Assembly: GCF_015056685.1 (NCBI RefSeq)
Contig: NZ_SVFW01000088.1
Location: 1 to 5,496 of the forward strand
DNA: 5,496 nucleotides
Direction: 5' to 3'
Source of the DNA: Butyrivibrio sp.
Lineage (GTDB): Bacteria > Bacillota > Clostridia > Lachnospirales > Lachnospiraceae
Under the pieces are notes generated by a model, which was not told the DNA's origin, did no database searches, and worked only from the letters and a program-made list of their open reading frames with translations. Numbering within the stretch: the first letter of the stretch is position 1; the number at the start of each line of letters is the position of its first letter. Shown one piece after another: positions 1 through 5,240 of the stretch. A program made the position numbers and the translations under genes.

Positions 1-488
1 CCAGGGTTGATACGCTCAGGTGAATAACCAACCTTGAAATCAACTCCGCACTTAAGTCCTGACTCTTTTTCAAGAATAGGAACACAGATGTCCTCTGTTA
101 CTCCCGGATATACAGTTGACTCGTAAACTACGATTGAACCCTTTGTGAGGTACTTACCAAGTGTACGGCTGGCTCCCTCTACAGGTGAAAGGTCAGGTGT
201 ATGATCGTCGTTTACAGGTGTTGGAACTGCAACAACGTGGAATTTACACTCCTTAAGTTTCTCAGGATCTGCTGTAAATTCTACAGAAGTCTCTTTAATA
301 GCTGCATCGCCAACTTCTCTTGTTGGGTCGATTCCCTTTTTATAAAGATCAACCTTAGCAGCGTTGAAGTCGTAACCTACTACCTTGATCTTTTTGGCGT
401 AGGCAACCGCTATAGGCATTCCTACATATCCAAGTCCTACAAGTGATAACTTTTCTTCTCCGGAAAGGAGCTTTTCATATAAGCTCAT
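1..488 (-). CDS. TviB/WbpO-type UDP-sugar 6-dehydrogenase, N-terminal part (runs off left edge)
   Basis: The 162 visible residues form the NAD-binding half of a nucleotide-sugar dehydrogenase. The Rossmann loop GLGYVGMP is at residues 18-25, with the ribose-binding acid in VVGYD (D40). VAVPTPV follows at 86-92, then YESTVYPG at 122-129 and YSPERINP at 155-162. The last two motifs are typical of the Vi-antigen TviB / O-antigen WbpO branch, which oxidises the C6 of UDP-GalNAc or UDP-GlcNAc to the uronate in two NAD-dependent steps; which sugar is used cannot be read here. The catalytic cysteine and C-terminal domain lie outside the window. The ATG at 486-488 is preceded by GGAGGA (495-500) with a 6-base spacer, so the start is secure. 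It is cytoplasmic, the last visible gene of the polysaccharide set, and has its own promoter in the 101-base gap after the glycosyltransferase. Confidence 0.93.
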   Translation of the reverse strand, partial: MSLYEKLLSGEEKLSLVGLGYVGMPIAVAYAKKIKVVGYDFNAAKVDLYKKGIDPTREVGDAAIKETSVEFTADPEKLKECKFHVVAVPTPVNDDHTPDLSPVEGASRTLGKYLTKGSIVVYESTVYPGVTEDICVPILEKESGLKCGVDFKVGYSPERINP

Positions 489-550
489 CGTGTATCCTCC
501 ACACTAAAAAATATTTCAATTTAAATTTAATTCCAATAACATACATAGGT

Positions 551-578
551 ATTATACTACGGCTGTCAAATATGGCAA
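551..578 (-). promoter_or_regulatory. Sigma-A-type promoter for the UDP-sugar dehydrogenase
   Basis: Minus-strand -35 TTGCCA (573-578, 5 of 6 consensus) and -10 TATAAT (551-556, perfect) are separated by 16 bases. The predicted transcription start near 544 gives a leader of about 55 bases before the dehydrogenase ATG. The leader is AT-rich with no clear hairpin. No terminator is visible between the upstream glycosyltransferase stop (590) and this site, so it probably adds internal transcription rather than starting a fully separate unit. Confidence 0.6.
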
Positions 579-589
579 AACGTCCCGTC

Positions 590-1681
590 TCAAGCGGTAA
601 TCTCATCTATGTACGTTTTTATGATCTTTTTCCTGTCAAAATTATTTTCAACCCAGGCGCGGCCATTGCGCCCCATTTCTTTTCTGCTCTCCATATCAAG
701 CTGCATGAATTTATCAAGAGCAGTAAAAAGAGCTTCCTTATTCCTGGGCTCAGCTAAAAGCCCTGATCTGTCCTTGTCCACGATCTCTTTGCAGCCGCTT
801 ATGTCAGAAGCAATAACAGGTCTTCCTGTTGCTGCGGCTTCCATGAGGACATTGCTCATTCCCTCGTGGTAAGAAGGATGAACTATGGCATCAGCTTCTT
901 TTATATAAGGGTGAATGTCCTTCTGATAAGGGATCATCTTAAGGATTCCGGCTTTCTCAGCCTCTTTTACCCTGCTCTCAAAATCATCCTCGCAGTAGCC
1001 GATTGCTGAAAACGACACCTTGTCGCCATATTTCTCATGGAGCTTATCTGCTGCATAGAGGTACTCTTCCGAGCCTTTTTCCTTCATGATCCTTCCAATA
1101 TAAAGAAATCTCGTAACATCGTCGCTGTGGCCTGGGTATTCTTCAAATTTGTGTTTATCAAGATTAACGCCGGAGCCATTTACAGTCACATGCTTTTTGG
1201 CATGTATGCCGCAGTTTTCAAATATCTGTCTGTTGTTCTGATTCTGGAAAAAGAGGCATTTGCAGCCCTTAAGGGAAGTCTTGTACATGGCGATTATCAT
1301 TTTCAAAAGAACTCCGCCCCGCTCAAATGTACTTCCAAGTCCTGTGATAGTTGAAAAATATGGGATCCTTGCAAGTCTGCAGGCAAAACCACCGTAAATA
1401 TTGGGCTTTATAGTATAGGTTAAAACGACGTCCGGGCGCTCACTTTTTAAAAGCTTTCTATAAGCGCCAAAAAGAGCCAAGTCCTGTACAGGATTGACTC
1501 CGCGTCTGTTTATGTCAGTATGAACTACCCTGCAGCCCTCTGCAGTCAGCTCTTTTACCTTAAGATCATCAGGAAGGCTTATGACTACCTCGTACCCTTT
1601 GTCCATAAGTCCAAGGATGAGTTCGTTTCTGAAATCATAGAGCCCGCTTGATGAGTTTGCTAGTATTAACGCCTTTGGCAT
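590..1681 (-). CDS. GT4-family (GT-B fold) glycosyltransferase
   Basis: The 363 residues have the length and layout of a retaining GT-B glycosyltransferase. The N-terminal half (about 1-165) is the acceptor domain, with an N-SSGLYDFRNEL loop near 10-21 and the TYTIKPNIYGG segment at 88-98. The C-terminal donor-binding half contains NGSGVN at 168-173, YIGRIMKEKG at 194-203, and the EX7E signature E273-GMSNVLM-E281 within HPSYHEGMSNVLMEAAATG, which contacts the nucleotide sugar in GT4 enzymes. It presumably adds one sugar to the undecaprenyl-linked glycan at the inner face of the membrane; donor and acceptor are not deducible. There is no signal peptide. The ATG is preceded by AAAGGTG and lies 17 bases after the stop of the ATP-grasp gene, consistent with one transcript. 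The closest style is the WbpX/CapM/PglA group of O-antigen and capsule transferases, but I do not assign a symbol. Confidence 0.9.
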   Translation of the reverse strand: MPKALILANSSSGLYDFRNELILGLMDKGYEVVISLPDDLKVKELTAEGCRVVHTDINRRGVNPVQDLALFGAYRKLLKSERPDVVLTYTIKPNIYGGFACRLARIPYFSTITGLGSTFERGGVLLKMIIAMYKTSLKGCKCLFFQNQNNRQIFENCGIHAKKHVTVNGSGVNLDKHKFEEYPGHSDDVTRFLYIGRIMKEKGSEEYLYAADKLHEKYGDKVSFSAIGYCEDDFESRVKEAEKAGILKMIPYQKDIHPYIKEADAIVHPSYHEGMSNVLMEAAATGRPVIASDISGCKEIVDKDRSGLLAEPRNKEALFTALDKFMQLDMESRKEMGRNGRAWVENNFDRKKIIKTYIDEITA

Positions 1682-1698
1682 AATGTCACCTTTATGAT

Positions 1699-2688
1699 TT
1701 ATTTTGCTAATTTATCCTCAGGAAGGATGCAGAGCTCATTGTATTTCATCATGTAAACGCCTTCCTGATAATCACCGATGTTAACAGGATTCTCAATACC
1801 TTTTAAGTTGTTGATGATGCATCTTGGGAAGTTTACTCCGCAGGCATAGGCATGTGGATATCCGCCGCCAAAACGGGGATTAACTTCTGAGAGATACCAT
1901 ACATCTGTGGCATTGTCATAGAAAAGGTCAATGTCGATCATTCCTCTGTAGCCCACAGTCTCAACGAATGAAGCTATCTGCTTAAAGAGTCTCTCATCTT
2001 TTACAGAAACAGATTTATCTGTCTCGCCGGCTCTCATCTTTATCTTTTCCTTGAGGAAAATGTCTGTGCACTTGCCGGAAATAAGGTCAATGTACACATC
2101 AGCGCCGTACTCCTGGCCTCTCATGTACTCCTGAATGATAAGGTCATCGAAATCGTGGAAAAGAGCTACAAGCATCTCCTTAGATTCCACAGCATTTATA
2201 TTTATTGATGCGCTGCCATTTCTGGGCTTTACAAAAACAGGGAAATCCACTTCTCCTGCTGCCCTTGCAGTCTCGAAATCCTCTATTGAAAGGTAGCACT
2301 TGGCTGTAGGAATCCCGAGCTTAATAAGCATCTCGTACATGCGGTACTTATCAAGGCTTGTCTCGCAGAGCTCGTATGATGAAACGATAGGTGTAACACC
2401 TTCCTCAGTGAATCTTTCTGCATTCTCTGCCAAAAGAGAAAGCTCAGGATCGATAAGACTGAACACACCATTTATGTTATTTCTTTTGCATACTCCAAGG
2501 ATCTCATCGATATAGAAAGGGTCCTTGATCTTAGGAACGATTATAGCTTCGTCTGCATCATATATGGCAGGGCCAATGTTTGAGCAGTCTGTGGCAAAAA
2601 CTTTGCCGTTATGAGCAAGCTCTTTTTTGAAAGCCTGCACTACTTTATTTCTGGTTCCTGCACTTAATATCAAAATATTAGTAGCCAT
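1699..2688 (-). CDS. ATP-grasp ligase (carbamoyl-phosphate-synthase-large-subunit-like)
   Basis: A pre-ATP-grasp Rossmann-like domain (NILILSAGTRNKVV at the N-terminus) is followed by an ATP-grasp fold. Using the longer 331-residue numbering, FPVFVKPRNGSAS at 151-163 is the glycine-rich ATP loop with its lysine, IIQEYMRGQEYG at 186-197 covers the adenine hinge, and D255 plus SEVNPRFGGGYP (269-280) provide the Mg-binding acid/Asn residues and the substrate loop. Such enzymes activate a carboxylate as an acyl phosphate and join it to an amine. In glycan clusters they are thought to decorate sugars, but the substrate here is unknown. Start choice: an in-frame GTG at 2692-2694 would add two residues (M-H), but that GTG is the tail of AGAGGTG. 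The ATG at 2686-2688, with GAGG five bases upstream, is the better start, giving 329 residues. It lies 28 bases after the stop of the sugar transferase gene. Confidence 0.88.
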   Translation of the reverse strand: MATNILILSAGTRNKVVQAFKKELAHNGKVFATDCSNIGPAIYDADEAIIVPKIKDPFYIDEILGVCKRNNINGVFSLIDPELSLLAENAERFTEEGVTPIVSSYELCETSLDKYRMYEMLIKLGIPTAKCYLSIEDFETARAAGEVDFPVFVKPRNGSASININAVESKEMLVALFHDFDDLIIQEYMRGQEYGADVYIDLISGKCTDIFLKEKIKMRAGETDKSVSVKDERLFKQIASFVETVGYRGMIDIDLFYDNATDVWYLSEVNPRFGGGYPHAYACGVNFPRCIINNLKGIENPVNIGDYQEGVYMMKYNELCILPEDKLAK

Positions 2689-2716
2689 ATGCACCTCTTT
2701 TTATTTTGAAAAATGT

Positions 2717-3373
2717 TTATTTTAATTTGCCTGTCTTTTCCAGGCGCTCTTTTCTTATCTGAGCAAAGTTGCCTTCAACCTTGTTGGTATCTTCTGCCAC
2801 CTGATCCGTGTGGCCAAAAACTGTCTTGAAGGTAAGTCCGATGACTTTAAGATCCATGAGGAAATTTAAGTTTTCCACATACTGGGCATCGATTTCAAAT
2901 CTTGTATCCCAGTCAACTGTGTTTCGTCCGCTCACCTGGGCAAGTCCTGTAAGACCGGGCCTTACTGTGTGCCTTAATTTCTCACGCTCTGTGTAATAGG
3001 GCAGATACTCGACAAGTAGTGGCCTTGGTCCGATAAAGCTCATATCGCCCTTTAGGATGTTGAAAAACTCCGGCAACTCATCAAGACTGGATTTTCTGAG
3101 AAAATTGCCAAACTTTGTAAGTCTGTCCTTATCTGGTAGGAGCTTTCCCTCAGCATCTCTTTTATCTGTCATGGTCCTGAACTTATAAAGGTTAAATATC
3201 TTCTCATCCTTACCAGGACGGGCCTGCTTAAACAGGATCGGACTTCCAAGCTTGACCCTTACAAGGATCGCAAGGATAAGGTATAGCCAGCAAAAAATTA
3301 TTATAACCAGTAAAGATATTATTATATCCACTATTCTTTTAATATATCGTGCGTAAAAAGAATTCTTCATCAT
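2717..3373 (-). CDS. PglC-like small monotopic phosphoglycosyl transferase (bacterial sugar transferase)
   Basis: This 218-residue protein is a minimal bacterial sugar transferase of the PglC type. It moves a phospho-sugar from a UDP-sugar to undecaprenyl phosphate, the first membrane step of glycan assembly. One hydrophobic segment (about 14-39) is the re-entrant membrane helix. RPGKDEKIFNLYKFRTM (52-68), the catalytic Asp-Glu pair D98-E99 in KSSLDELPEFFN, GDMSFIGPRPLL (109-120) and RPGLTGLAQVSGRN (138-151) follow in family order. Overall it closely resembles Campylobacter PglC as I remember it, including the LVEYL segment. Oddity: the Ser-Pro pair that breaks the re-entrant helix in PglC is replaced by Cys28-Trp29. 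Two ATGs occur in tandem (3371-3373 and 3368-3370); only a weak AGAGA lies ahead. The start is 7 bases after the ATPase stop, so translational coupling is likely. Confidence 0.93.
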   Translation of the reverse strand: MMKNSFYARYIKRIVDIIISLLVIIIFCWLYLILAILVRVKLGSPILFKQARPGKDEKIFNLYKFRTMTDKRDAEGKLLPDKDRLTKFGNFLRKSSLDELPEFFNILKGDMSFIGPRPLLVEYLPYYTEREKLRHTVRPGLTGLAQVSGRNTVDWDTRFEIDAQYVENLNFLMDLKVIGLTFKTVFGHTDQVAEDTNKVEGNFAQIRKERLEKTGKLK

Positions 3374-3380
3374 TCTCTAT

Positions 3381-4421
3381 TCACAGATCAATATGCAGCT
3401 TTACATACTCTTCAAAACGCGGTAGCAACAAGGAAATGTACCCATATTGAGCTGTATTTATTATTCCCTTTCTTTTTAACCTGTCTCTATATACAGAAAA
3501 CTGCGAAGTAGTCATTCCTACTAATTCACGTAGCTTACTTACATTTGTTTCACCACTGATTGCCATTGCACTGACAACTTTTCTGTCCATTTCAGACATT
3601 TCAGACCATATTTTATCATAGACGTACTCATCCAGATACTGGTCATATTCAGGCAGTATATCTTCTATTTTACTTTCTTTGTTATTCCAATATATATATC
3701 CCAAAACCTGAAATGCAAAAGAATAGCCCTTTGTCAGCTTGGCCATATATTCTGCCTGCTCATTATCTATTTCAAAAACTTTTTTATAATGAGACACGAC
3801 TGCTGTATAATTTAACGGCTCCAAGATAACCTTAGGAGCTCTATATAAAAATGTCAAAGATTTTTCATTTTGCAGGTTATATAAATTCTCATATAATCCC
3901 GTCATTATTAAATAAACCTGGAAATTTCGCCTGAGATATATCTGAAAAGCTGCAGCAAATACCTTTAAATTGGCATTATTCGTAACTTCATCCACTGTTA
4001 TCAGTACCCTTTTCCCAGCCTTTGTTATATATTCAAGCATTCTGTTAACAGCAACTTCTGTATCAGTGATGGGGGCTGCATTTTCAACCGAAACGCCCAG
4101 ACCTAATGCTGAAAAATCCAACTTTGCTTTAATAAAAAGAGCATGTAATTCTGGAACAGCGTAGAGTGTGGCAGCAAGACCTTCAAGCATATCTCTCTCC
4201 GGGCTTATCTCGACCACAATCCAATCTTTTTCATTCCTAAGCCTCTCTGAAATATCTGTCATCAGGACAGTTTTCCCTGATCCCCTTATACCAGTAAGCA
4301 TAAAAACATGATTAGAAGGATTATCGTCTGTAAACATCTCAACTATTTGATTTGTCTGCGTTATTCTGGAAATATATTGAGTAGGTAGAGTTCCAAAGGA
4401 AATAGAAAATGGATTCCGCAT
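3381..4421 (-). CDS. AAA/STAND-type P-loop ATPase with C-terminal winged helix
   Basis: The 346 residues carry Walker A GIRGSGKT (44-51) and Walker B VLITVDEV (139-146, D144-E145). A sensor-like LIMTGLYENL follows at 171-180, then a lid-type helical region with KGYSFAFQVLG (231-241). The C-terminal stretch (about 277-335) has the helix pattern of a winged-helix DNA-binding domain (MDRKVVSAMAISG...SVYRDRLKRKGII...YGYISL). The AAA-plus-winged-helix layout recalls ORC/Cdc6-like and ATPase_2/STAND regulators. The role is unknown; a regulator, NTP-driven switch or defence-type protein are all possible. The ATG has GGAG five bases upstream. Base use differs from the sugar genes: line 3421-3480 is 20/60 G+C against 28/60 in 841-900, suggesting separate origin. 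Its leader holds the GATATAAAA array, and its stop is 7 bases from the sugar transferase start, so it heads the operon. Confidence 0.85.
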   Translation of the reverse strand: MRNPFSISFGTLPTQYISRITQTNQIVEMFTDDNPSNHVFMLTGIRGSGKTVLMTDISERLRNEKDWIVVEISPERDMLEGLAATLYAVPELHALFIKAKLDFSALGLGVSVENAAPITDTEVAVNRMLEYITKAGKRVLITVDEVTNNANLKVFAAAFQIYLRRNFQVYLIMTGLYENLYNLQNEKSLTFLYRAPKVILEPLNYTAVVSHYKKVFEIDNEQAEYMAKLTKGYSFAFQVLGYIYWNNKESKIEDILPEYDQYLDEYVYDKIWSEMSEMDRKVVSAMAISGETNVSKLRELVGMTTSQFSVYRDRLKRKGIINTAQYGYISLLLPRFEEYVKLHIDL

Positions 4422-4426
4422 CTTTA

Positions 4427-4430
4427 CTCC
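4427..4430 (-). promoter_or_regulatory. Ribosome binding site of the ATPase gene, abutting the repeat array
   Basis: GGAG (minus strand) sits five bases from the ATG and directly touches the last GATATAAAA copy (4431-4439). A protein bound to that copy in RNA, or to the DNA beneath it, would be next to the translation start. Confidence 0.7.
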
Positions 4431-4517
4431 TTTTATATCTTTTTATATCTATGAATCTGTTTTATATCATTTTATATCTTTTTATATCTTGCAGTTACTT
4501 TTATATCCTTTTATATC
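4431..4517 (-). repeat. Seven-copy phased array of GATATAAAA in the ATPase leader
   Basis: Seven exact copies of the 9-mer (TTTTATATC on the plus strand) start at 4431, 4441, 4460, 4470, 4480, 4499 and 4509. Steps are 10, 19, 10, 10, 19 and 10, giving groups of two, three and two. Copies within a group are separated by one base. The two gaps are 10-base unrelated spacers (CAGATTCATA and GTAACTGCAA, minus strand). The array starts at the predicted transcription start and ends at the ribosome site, so it makes up nearly the whole 5' leader. The 10-bp phase puts copies on one face of the DNA helix and phases the A4 tracts, which favours curved DNA. It could be an operator array for the adjacent winged-helix ATPase, or an RNA-level binding platform. 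Confidence 0.93.
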
Positions 4518-4523
4518 TATAAT

Positions 4524-4551
4524 ATTATGCTTAACCAGATTATTATGTCAA
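4524..4551 (-). promoter_or_regulatory. Strong sigma-A-type promoter of the ATPase/polysaccharide operon
   Basis: Minus-strand -35 TTGACA (4546-4551, perfect) and -10 CATAAT (4524-4529, 5 of 6) have a 16-base spacer. The predicted start near 4517 coincides with the G of the first GATATAAAA copy. This is the best promoter seen upstream of the ATPase; because downstream genes are packed with gaps of 7-28 bases, it may drive the whole sugar gene set. Confidence 0.72.
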
Positions 4552-4563
4552 TTAAATAAAACA

Positions 4564-4578
4564 TGAAATGATATTTCA
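4564..4578. promoter_or_regulatory. Palindrome TGAAAT-GAT-ATTTCA upstream of the -35, operator-like
   Basis: A perfect 6+6 inverted repeat with a 3-base centre lies about 12 bases upstream of the ATPase -35 box, where an activator or repressor would bind. The half-site ATTTCA recurs at about 4593-4598 (catATTTCActg). There is no independent evidence that a protein binds here. Confidence 0.35.
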
Positions 4579-4613
4579 GCTCATTAATACATATTTCACT
4601 GTAGATAAACGGG

Positions 4614-4659
4614 AGTATTTCTGCACAACCAAACAGGTTGGCAGGAATACTTTTTATTT
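4614..4659 (+). terminator. Rho-independent terminator for plus-strand transcription
   Basis: Arms 4614-4630 and 4636-4651 pair as 16 base pairs with one G-U pair (4620/4645), one bulged A (4625) and an AAACA loop, followed by TTTTATTT. The G-U pair and the T tract work only for a plus-strand transcript; on the minus strand the pair becomes A-C and no T run follows. No plus-strand gene precedes it, so it must end a small RNA or antisense transcript arising from 4430-4610. Confidence 0.8.
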
Positions 4660-4666
4660 GTATATG
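4638..4666 (+). promoter_or_regulatory. Plus-strand promoter overlapping the terminator, ahead of the structured RNA
   Basis: -35 TTGGCA (4638-4643, 5 of 6) lies in the 3' arm of the terminator hairpin, and -10 TATATG (4661-4666, 4 of 6) follows after 17 bases. The predicted start is near 4672, exactly where the foldable GC-richer segment begins. The weaker -10 lowers confidence. Confidence 0.5.
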
Positions 4667-4671
4667 CGTAA

Positions 4672-4838
4672 GTAGCTGGCTCCGTACGCCACCATTGACT
4701 GAACCTGAGGAAAACGCCCTGGTCAGCGAGCCGACGGTGAGGATGATGGGAACAGTAATTAGATTCGTGCACCGTCGAATTCAGCATTGTAGCGTTTTCC
4801 TCAGCCCCCGTCAATGGCAAGCACCTTCGGTGTGGCTA
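4672..4838 (+). ncRNA. Candidate structured noncoding RNA (long hairpin with central bubble, 6S-like shape)
   Basis: Four nested helices pair over about 167 bases: TAGCTG/TGGCTA (4673-4678 with 4833-4838, two G-U); CCATTGAC/GTCAATGG (4692-4699 with 4810-4817); CTGAGGAAAACGC/GCGTTTTCCTCAG (4705-4717 with 4792-4804, 13 perfect pairs); and CGACGGTG/CACCGTCG (4732-4739 with 4770-4777). The last two enclose a symmetric 14/14-base internal loop, and a 5/5 loop separates the second and third. Total size and a large central bubble resemble 6S RNA, and the 5' bubble strand carries GAGCCGA, which as I recall also occurs in the E. coli 6S bubble. A promoter fits the 5' end. Against this: no U-rich terminator follows 4838, and the 8-bp apical stem with a 30-base loop is short. 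It could be another RNA class or a DNA palindrome. Strand is set by G-U pairs here and in the following hairpins. Confidence 0.42.
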
Positions 4839-4839
4839 G

Positions 4840-4870
4840 GTACCAGGGCCTCGGGCTCTGAATCCAGGAA
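4840..4870 (+). other. Small hairpin segment 3' of the candidate RNA
   Basis: AGGGCC-TCG-GGCTCT folds as six pairs including one G-U that exists only in plus-strand RNA. It follows the similar small hairpin GCACC-TTC-GGTGT at 4821-4833, which can form instead of part of the outer helix. No T tract follows, so it is not a usual terminator. It may be the 3' domain of the candidate RNA. Confidence 0.3.
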
Positions 4871-4877
4871 CAGTAGG

Positions 4878-4915
4878 GGCGGCTACTTTCAATGATATGT
4901 GTGACTATATTCCCG
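4878..4915 (-). repeat. Hairpin repeat unit, reverse orientation, diverged
   Basis: Read on the minus strand it begins CGGGAATATAG and ends TAGCCGCC, matching both conserved ends of the family with a few changes; at 38 bases it is 3 longer than standard. TCA/TGA can pair at the usual stem positions. Confidence 0.5.
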
Positions 4916-4950
4916 CGACCTCCAATTTAAAGAGAGCGAAGATTACATTT

Positions 4951-4985
4951 TGGAAATATAGCCTGATTTTTGAGCTTACAACACC
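4951..4985 (+). repeat. Hairpin repeat unit, forward orientation
   Basis: A 35-base unit beginning TGGAAATATAG and ending CAACACC. AGC at unit positions 10-12 pairs with GCT at 24-26 around a T-rich loop. Confidence 0.6.
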
Positions 4986-5013
4986 ATTCGACGAGGATTT
5001 TGACTTGTGATTT

Positions 5014-5047
5014 TGGGTACATACGACTTTTTTGAAGTTCACGCACC
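5014..5047 (+). repeat. Hairpin repeat unit, forward orientation
   Basis: A 34-base unit beginning TGGGTACATAC and ending CGCACC. ACTT and AAGT pair around TTTTG in the variable centre. Confidence 0.6.
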
Positions 5048-5084
5048 ATTATATAGCTGATCATAATGCTCAGTTCACTCATCC
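5046..5084 (+). repeat. Hairpin repeat unit, forward orientation, diverged
   Basis: Only ATATAG of the head is kept, but AGC and GCT sit at the standard stem positions (10-12 and 23-25) and the tail ends CATCC. It is directly followed by AA(T) and the reverse unit at 5088, making the palindrome CATCC-AA-TGGATG. Confidence 0.45.
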
Positions 5085-5087
5085 AAT

Positions 5088-5122
5088 GGATGTGTAAATC
5101 TATTTTTTCTCGTATATGCCCA
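5088..5122 (-). repeat. Hairpin repeat unit, reverse orientation
   Basis: On the minus strand it begins TGGGCATATAC and ends ACACATCC; length 35. The internal stem is poor. Confidence 0.6.
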
Positions 5123-5149
5123 TTTTCCCTTCCCGAGAATTCTGCCGAT

Positions 5150-5185
5150 GGATGTCGTAACTTAAAAAGTATAGCTATATACCCA
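5150..5185 (-). repeat. Hairpin repeat unit, reverse orientation
   Basis: On the minus strand it begins TGGGTATATAG and ends CGACATCC; length 36. ACTT-TTT-AAGT forms the central stem-loop. It starts 62 bases after the start of the preceding reverse unit. Confidence 0.65.
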
Positions 5186-5240
5186 TTTCACTGTGACAAC
5201 CTGGAGATAGGAGAAGATTTTTGAGTGTGTTTTCTCATAA

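Noticed and set aside
201..1354. Several plus-strand open frames of 80-105 codons within the sugar genes.
   Set aside because: They are antisense to genes with full family motifs and lack ribosome sites or family features; they are shadows.
2692..2694. GTG as start of the ATP-grasp gene.
   Set aside because: It overlaps the Shine-Dalgarno AGAGGTG; the ATG two codons later has proper spacing.
4462..4470. A start-stop mini-ORF ATG ATA TAA in the ATPase leader.
   Set aside because: There is no ribosome site; it arises simply because one spacer base between repeats is T.
4657..4693. A further forward copy of the 35-bp repeat (TTTGTATATGC to GCCACC, with GCGTA/TACGC inside).
   Set aside because: Only about 7 of 11 head bases match and it overlaps the promoter -10 and the start of the structured RNA; too weak to list as a unit.
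4710..4760. FMN or cobalamin riboswitch, because of GCCGACGGTGAGGATG.
   Set aside because: The other conserved parts of those aptamers are absent on either strand, and no downstream gene of those pathways is present.
4672..4880. RNase P, tmRNA, SRP RNA or group II intron fragment.
   Set aside because: The diagnostic cores I know (GAGGAAAGTCC/ACAGAAA, GGATTCGACGGGG, GTCCGGAAGGAAGCAG, domain V) are not found on either strand.
4596..4895. Two overlapping open frames, 74 codons on minus (4596-4820) and 85 codons on plus (4638-4895).
   Set aside because: Neither has a clear ribosome site or a recognisable protein pattern, and both lie over the nested palindromes of the candidate RNA, where open frames arise on both strands from symmetry and higher G+C.
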